A DNA stretch of 64,000 nucleotides from Spodoptera frugiperda. Taxonomy: Eukaryota > Arthropoda > Insecta > Lepidoptera > Noctuidae. The position numbers and the translations under genes are program-made. Numbering within the stretch: position 1 is the first letter of the stretch; every line of letters starts with the position of its first letter. The DNA is taken from assembly GCF_023101765.2 (NCBI RefSeq), contig NC_064240.1, positions 5,394,001 to 5,458,000 on the forward strand, read 5' to 3'. Below, one piece after another: positions 58,819 to 64,000 of this stretch. The notes beneath the pieces were generated by a model. It was not told where the DNA came from. It saw only the letters and a list, made by a program, of their open reading frames with translations, and ran no database searches.

Positions 58819-58856
58819 AGACCTCACACGTATCTTCATATGTACGTGTGAGGTCT
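58819..58856. repeat. Perfect inverted repeat, 14 bp arms
   Basis: AGACCTCACACGTA at 58819-58832 and TACGTGTGAGGTCT at 58843-58856, spacer 10 nt. The outer flanks are also partly complementary. Confidence 0.95.
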
Positions 58857-58937
58857 GTACACCTAATAAGGTATCCGCGTAATAATTTGTGTAACCACTT
58901 TGCGGGTGCATTCAAATAAAATTCTTTAGATCACATA

Positions 58938-59005
58938 TACCTTTTTTTATTGACGGTGCGAAACCTTCAAAAGTCGCTAGCTTTTTGGGAAAAATATATT
59001 TACCT
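58938..59005 (-). repeat. Interspersed repeat F, fragment
   Basis: GACGGTGCGAAACCTTCAAA and GTCGCTAGCTTTTTGGGA match the outer end of repeat F; the rest is missing. Confidence 0.5.
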
Positions 59006-59729
59006 AACTGATCGTTTCATATATATGATTAATACTGTAAGTAATAGAATACATTACAGTATGAGCTGCTGATAACGTGAACCCTTTATTACAAATAGAA
59101 AACAACAAATTTTAAAACAAACTTTTTCAGACCGAAATTGAATGGTTGCATTTTTTTTAAGTCTTAAATAAAAGCATACCTAGGTACCTAATGAAATGAT
59201 GGCAAAATAGTTTAGATTAAACCAACTCGTAATCGTAGCATTGCAAAAATATTAAAGTACAGCATAAAGAGAAATGCAAATAATTTTTAATTGCCTTCCG
59301 GTAGAAAGTGGGTGAACCTGAACACGGAACGGGCCGGACGAATCAGTTCGATTCTTGTCGAAATAATGACAAAGCGGCGACGCCCGGTGTCGGATTCTCG
59401 CCGGACCGTGACAACTCGAATCTGGAAGCCAAACTGGCTGATTAACATTAATTCCTTTGACTTCGATGTAAACTCTTTTCTTTTCAATTACTTTCCGCTT
59501 CTTGTTTTTTTATATCAATCATTTTGAAGGGTTTATGTTAATAAAATTAATCTTTAGACTTTCAGAAATCGGTAGTAAGGTAAGTAACTAATGTGACATA
59601 GTATTGGATAGTGGATAACAGGACAGGGGTAATGTTCTAGGAAGGCTGCTTAAACATTAGGTAATTACAGAATTTACATACCTCTGTACCTAACTTTAGT
59701 TTTCTACTTTAGAGTCCTGTACAGTTTGC
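59006..59729. other. GC-rich patch 59283-59445 with open frames on both strands
   Basis: A compact GC-rich patch in AT-rich DNA. The plus frame reads ...MTKRRRPVSDSRRTVTTRIW and the minus frame is also open. Without ATG, splice or homology evidence I do not call a gene. Confidence 0.3.
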
Positions 59730-59742
59730 TAATTGCTATCCA

Positions 59743-60044
59743 ATCAACGAGCAAGCAACGTTACGCCTTTTATCCCCGAAGGGGTAAGTAGTAAGTAAGT
59801 TCACATTACGGAACGTAATGCCGCTGCATATGTATATGTACACCCACTTTTCACCATTGTGTTATAAGTCCCATGTTATAGGGGGTGAGCCTATTGCCAT
59901 ATACTGGGCACAATTCCAGGCTCTGTGCTTCTGAGAAATTTTCGAAAAACCGAAAAAGCCCAGTAATACTTTGCCCGATCCGGGAATCGAACCCAAGACC
60001 TCTTGTCCGACAGTCGCATTTGCGACCACTCGACCAACGAGGCA
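59743..60044 (-). mobile_element. SINE family A with intact 13 bp target duplication
   Basis: A full-length copy flanked by perfect direct repeats TAATTGCTATCCA at 59730-59742 and 60045-60057. The tRNA-like head has clean A and B boxes (reverse strand TGGTCGAGTGG, GGTTCGATTCC). Intact duplications point to a young insertion made by LINE machinery. Confidence 0.85.
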
Positions 60045-60057
60045 TAATTGCTATCCA

Positions 60058-61288
60058 CTTATTACAAACATTTTCAAAACAAAAACCAACGATTACTTAA
60101 AAGCAAATAATGGCCCTATCTGCCTCGTTCGTAACAGCCGCGCTTACGACCACTAAATCAGCAAGGCAATCCCACTGTACCCACATACTAAATCACTGGA
60201 AGTAATTAAGTTAGTGAACAGTGAACGTAATGAATCACATTCACACACTTTAAAATGAAAACGTGTAATGTTATTACAAAACACGATTTTAACGTGCACA
60301 TGTTACTTCATTCGGCCCGAAAATACTAAACAGAGTCATTTGTCTCTGTAATAATCCACAATCAATAACTAATAATCTGTTCCGCGTATGTGGGCGGTAC
60401 CTGACATGCACCCATTTGTTTTACTTAAACGTTAATGCTCTTATGCATCGGTGGCGCAGGCGCATCCACTCACGTTTGAACTTCGAATGATTGTTTAACG
60501 GTGATCCTTTCCGGGATTTTTATCTGAGTTTAGTATGTGGGTGGCTATATCGTTGGGTGGTTTATAAATAAAATTGACCTGGGCTGTCTCATAAGGTCAA
60601 GCAGTAGATGCGTCTGTTTAAATTCCACGAGGATTTAGTTCTAAATACGTTAGGATAGTTCTAAATAACATAGTTTATAACGCTACTATTTTTAGAAGAA
60701 CTAAAGCTATGGAATTATTTATCTGTTTACCCATAGGTTATAAGAGCGTGAGGTAAGAACAGTTTCACTCAAAACCATCCAGAATGTAGTAAGGCAGAAA
60801 ACTGTTGATTCATTTCACCGAGTTAAGTAAGTATATTTTACAAATGTTCTTAGCTAAAATCTGTGTCGTTACTCCGTAAATTCTAATCGGCAACGCCATT
60901 AATCATATTTACTCAATAATTAAAGTTTACACTAATTTATTTATTAGACAGCTGCGCTCATCTGTAGCCACATTAGTGCAATTAAGTTTAAATGTCATAT
61001 GCATCTGATTTCATAACAAATAACGGTAAAGTAGGAACTACAGTAGGTTGGAATAAGTAGGTTAGTACCCGAATTTCGTCACTTGATATATTTTGATATA
61101 CACGGCAATTAATAAACGTCAAGCACATAGAGATAATGAAGCTCCGTAGTGGGATGAGGCGTACACAGGTACCTACGCCTCGTGCCGTACGCACGACCGT
61201 ATCGTTTTAGTGTGTTATTGTTGTAGGCCCCTGCCTTATTGTACTTGTTCGGGCTATGTATGAGTCGTGGATCGCCACACTAATTACT
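60058..61288. other. No gene seen
   Basis: Unique sequence between a SINE and a Lep1-like repeat. It includes a small GC-rich patch at 61140-61200 (GTACACAGGTACCTACGCCTC). No exon is supported. Confidence 0.5.
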
Positions 61289-61571
61289 ACCGGCACGAAT
61301 GGGCCGGCTCGACCGGAGTGATACCACGGCCTCACAAAAAACCGACGTGAAACAACGCTTGCGTTGTATGAGTGAGGTTACCGGAGGCCCAATTACCCCC
61401 TTCCCAATCTTCCCAATCCCCGAATTCCCAACAACCCTCAAATTCCTAACCCTCAAAAGGCCGGCAACGCACTTGTAACGCCTCTGGTGTTTCAAGTGTC
61501 CATGAGCGACAACGATTGCTTACCATCAGGGGAACCGTTTAGTTTGTTTACCGGCTCATTCCATAAAAAAA
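61289..61571 (-). repeat. Lep1-like repeat, nearly full length
   Basis: The best-preserved reverse copy, sharing long identical stretches with 41123-41398, for example CCCTTCCCAATCTTCCCAAT. Open frames on both strands are shared with the other copies and so are repeat-derived. Confidence 0.8.
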
Positions 61572-61676
61572 ATAACTTTTTATGGTATCTTATTTGGTCT
61601 TGCAAAATGAAATTTCATTACTACTCTTTCAACTTTCATACGGGATGTTTAAGTACACATAAAAAATAATGTAGAT

Positions 61677-61822
61677 TTGACTAAAAATCACGCCTACTGG
61701 CTGTGCAACGTCGCCGCGTCTGCGCACGCTACTCATGATGAAGAGTCTCTGTGTGACTCGAAACCAGTAGAGCTTTTCTCCATTATTTTCGTGAGTACCT
61801 AACCCGTGATTTTTAGTTAATT
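61677..61822. mobile_element. MITE family C, copy 3 (about 145 bp)
   Basis: The terminal inverted repeats are GACTAAAAATCACG on the left and CGTGATTTTTAGTTAA on the right. The interior shares CATGATGAAGAGTC with copy 2. It is the best-preserved short copy of the family and sits about 110 bp from a Lep1-like repeat. Confidence 0.7.
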
Positions 61823-62401
61823 TGGTATGTCTCACGATTCACGATAATTATTATAAAAATAATGCAAATTTGCTCGCAAATTATGTGTCAATATTTCTTC
61901 CTGACCTCACACGATCACAAACCGCTTATTTCGAAGGCACACAGTCAACCGATCAGTCGATAGTGCGATTACGAAGACAGATAATCCTAAATGTGTCTCA
62001 TAGATAGTGGCTCTGTCAAAACGCTACTCGTTTACTCTTAATCTCGCAATAACTATATTACGTACGTAGTGGTAGCTGTAATCTGTATTATTTTGTAACA
62101 CTTTAACTTCTAACTGTCCACATTAATTATGGCGATTGGCGATACCTTTCGTTGAAATGTTATTCATAACTTATGTCACCAAATAGCATAAAATATTTTT
62201 ATCGCACGCCTAATTGATATATGGCTTACTTAATCGGTGAAGGCGACACCTAAAAGCTAGTGCTGATATTAGATCATATTGTCTACTTGTATTCGTAATA
62301 GACGTATGGAAATTTCGCAATTGCTTTTATAAAATCAAATTTTGTTTTCATTATCGTTACAATAGCAATATGGTAATTGGAAGGATGATATAGAAGTATA
62401 A
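61823..62401. other. No gene seen
   Basis: Unique AT-rich sequence between MITE C copy 3 and the plus-oriented SINE, downstream of the ADAT1 3' end. Its short open frames have no motif. Confidence 0.5.
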
Positions 62402-62618
62402 CCTGGGCTTTTTCGATTTTTCGAAAATTTCTCAGTTGTAGCACGAAGTCTGGAATTGTGGACAGTACCTATATAGCAATACAATAGGCTCGACCCCTAT
62501 TACAATACATGGGACTTGTAACACGAATATTGAAAAGCGGGTGTATATTGTACAGTGGTATTACGCGCCGTAATGTGCAACCTCTGCCTACGCCAACGGG
62601 AATAAAAGGCGTAATGTT
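62402..62618 (+). mobile_element. SINE family A, 5'-truncated, plus orientation
   Basis: The body and 3' end are in the opposite orientation to the other copies (CCTGGGCTTTTTCGATTTTT, GCAACCTCTGCCTACGCC, GGGAATAAAAGGCG). The tRNA-like head is missing. It lies just downstream of the 3' end of ADAT1. Confidence 0.65.
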
Positions 62619-62731
62619 ACCGATCATATATAAATGTAAAAAGAAAATCAGAAAATGAAACAAAATCGTGATACACATAAATACATCAATATATTCCATT
62701 TAATAATTGTAAATACAAATAAGTATTTGGT

Positions 62732-63035
62732 TCAATTAATATTAATACAAAAGTCCCACATGTCAGGTTTCACAGTCCATGTCTTAAAAAACTTTTCCTT
62801 AATATCTAACCATTTTTCGTAATAAATAATTGATTTTCTCTTCATTTTATTATATGGAATGGTTTCAATTTTGTCTTGGCTACATATCCTTTGTTTTAGA
62901 TCTTCATTAGTATTTAGTATATGTAGGAATTTCTTGTACAGATTATATTTACTGATGCATAGACTGCAAGCAGGTGATGTTGCTTTCTTTACTGTGACTC
63001 CCAATTTTCTTCCTTGCACTGCTACTTCCGGCCGT
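62732..63035 (-). CDS. Adat1: ADAT1 final coding exon
   Basis: 304 nt after a TTGCAG acceptor. It completes a split Gln codon (CA|A) and encodes RPEVAVQGRKLGVTVKKA, a helical SKYNLYKKFLHIL segment, and a C-terminal YYEKWLDIKEKFFKTW stretch ending DMWDFCININ with a TGA stop. This matches the end of ADAT1 proteins (YQEAWSTLRKQVFGSW). A minus-strand ATTAAA at 62704-62699, 28 nt after the stop, is a possible polyadenylation signal. Confidence 0.93.
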
Positions 63036-64000
63036 CTGCAATATTTAATGTAAGTTAACTTAATGTGACAATTATCAATGTTATGTTACTTTTTAATTTA
63101 TGTACTGCATACATTCGAAATAAAGTTTGAAATTGCACTGGACTGGAAATTACAACCATTTCAAATGAGCATGGCATTTAATGGAACACAAAGGAGGAGG
63201 CCTTTGTTCAGTAGATGTTTTATGTTGATGATGATGATGGCAATTAATGGTCATTCCTTCTCTATGTGAGATGAGGCCTGAGAGAATATACTGCAAAATA
63301 ATTTACTAACTTATAACAATAAACCAGTTACAGGCTAATAAGGTGAGTATAGACTACAACATTTACTTGTAACAGAACAACGAGCCACTCTATGCTATGT
63401 TCTAGTGTATTCTCCTTTTATGAACTAAATGCTTTGGAAACTGAGCTTTTGTCCATTCGTAACAATGTTACATTACACAGAAATGCTCAAGAAAATGTTA
63501 TGGTTTATACTCACCCATAGTAGTGCACTTATGATGATTTCCTCAGTAATAATTTGCAATATCTAACATGTAACATATTATTAAACAGCAAATTCAACAA
63601 AAATTTAAAAAAAATATTCAAACAAATTACCAAAATTAAATAGTTAATATAACAATTTACTTACTGGCTAAACGATTTTGTCCAAACAATACTCCCAGGG
63701 GCTGGTTTAATATTAACATCTGAGCTTACATTTGTAAAGACAGAACTGCTTTGATAAAATTTGGGAATCACATCTAGAGTTAGGGAAGACTCTGACCGAC
63801 TTAGGAGCGCTCTCTGTAGGGATTGACTTGAGAATGGTACTCCACCACCAAATATAAAGTGCTTAATGTATATTGGTTCGCATAGCATACTTAGTAAGCT
63901 CCCCTGAACACCTAGGTGTATCCATTTAGCTATTTTATCACTGCACGAGACTGACAAGGTTCTATCGCCTCTCCCCGGTTTTGTCCTCACTTGACCTAAG
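62732..64000 (-). CDS. Adat1: tRNA-specific adenosine deaminase 1 (ADAT1), C-terminal part
   Basis: ADAT1 converts adenosine 37 of eukaryotic tRNA-Ala to inosine, using a zinc-dependent deaminase fold shared with ADARs. The window holds 212 residues of the C-terminal part (human ADAT1 has about 500), in exons 64000-63665 and 63035-62732. Visible motifs are VRTKPGRGDRTLSVSCSDK, whose Cys aligns with the third zinc-ligand cysteine of the family, then KWIHLGVQGSLLS, EPIYIKHFIFG and the RALLSR helix. The C-terminal domain follows, with SIVWTKSFS/QRPEVAVQGRKLGVT matching human AAISWSAVPEQPLDVTANG, and SKYNLYKKFLHIL matching SKVELFRSFQKLL. The catalytic HAE and first zinc-cysteine motifs lie to the right, outside the window. 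The gene is truncated only by the window edge, and nothing in it looks broken. Confidence 0.95.
63036..63664 (-). other. Adat1: ADAT1 intron with an inserted RTE 3' end
   Basis: A GT-AG intron of 629 bp. On the plus strand 63185-63245 it carries a degenerate RTE LINE tail: GGAGGAGGCCTTTGTTCAG, a diverged stop region, then (GAT)n. The LINE copy lies opposite to the gene's transcription. The remainder is unique AT-rich sequence. Confidence 0.8.
63665..64000 (-). CDS. Adat1: ADAT1 internal exon, cut by the window edge
   Basis: 111 full codons plus two bases of the next. Reading starts at LGQVRTKPGRGDRT and ends PAPGSIVWTKSFS before a GTAAGT donor (63664-63659). The open frame stays in phase to the last base. 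An AG just inside the edge (TTAG at about 63999-63996) could be an acceptor, but the reading LGQVRTKPG aligns with family TGALRTKPG, so I take the exon to continue. Confidence 0.92.

Noticed and set aside
60988..61495. Minus-strand frames resembling each other at 41103 and 61280
   Set aside because: Both are the Lep1-like repeat read in the same frame; the similarity reflects the repeat and not a gene family.

Overview
The window looks like nuclear DNA from a moth, probably a noctuid. It is AT-rich, gene-poor and intron-bearing. It also carries several interspersed-repeat families that I recognise as lepidopteran: tRNA-derived SINEs whose reverse complement has clear A and B boxes, a ~280-300 bp repeat common in lepidopteran loci (here called the Lep1-like repeat), small inverted-repeat elements (MITEs), and 3' ends of RTE-type LINEs with (GAT)n tails. 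There is no prokaryotic, viral or CRISPR content.

Two real genes can be read, both on the minus strand. The first, at 41874-51394, is a complete six-exon Ras-superfamily GTPase of the RERG/RASL11 group. All five introns are GT-AG, all phases agree, and the 636 coding bases give 211 residues. Its first coding exon, holding the P-loop, is separated from the rest by a 6.5 kb intron. Its switch II motif reads DTSNC instead of DTAGQ, so the catalytic glutamine is absent. The second, at 62732 to the right edge, is the C-terminal part of the tRNA adenosine deaminase ADAT1: two exons and 212 residues, with the 5' end beyond the window.

From 1 to about 41,600 I find no recognisable protein. This stretch is intergenic or belongs to introns of a gene I cannot name. 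It holds most of the repeats and a few short candidate exons or first exons (2331-2376, 7567-7635 minus, 11275-11335, 23735-23764 minus, 28381-28441). These have good splice signals and an open frame but no recognised homology. From 41,600 to 51,400 is the GTPase gene; its large first intron contains a GC-rich island at 48840-49060. From 51,400 to 62,700 is about 11 kb of intergenic DNA with one candidate signal-peptide ORF (54710-55019 minus), one candidate first coding exon (58514-58543 minus), three SINE copies and other repeats.

The two genes have no evident functional link. The most notable signals are the altered GTPase, several short perfect hairpins (13-19 bp arms), some of them inside LINE tails, a 54 bp near-palindrome at 15813-15866, and fresh-looking transposon insertions with intact target duplications or terminal repeats.
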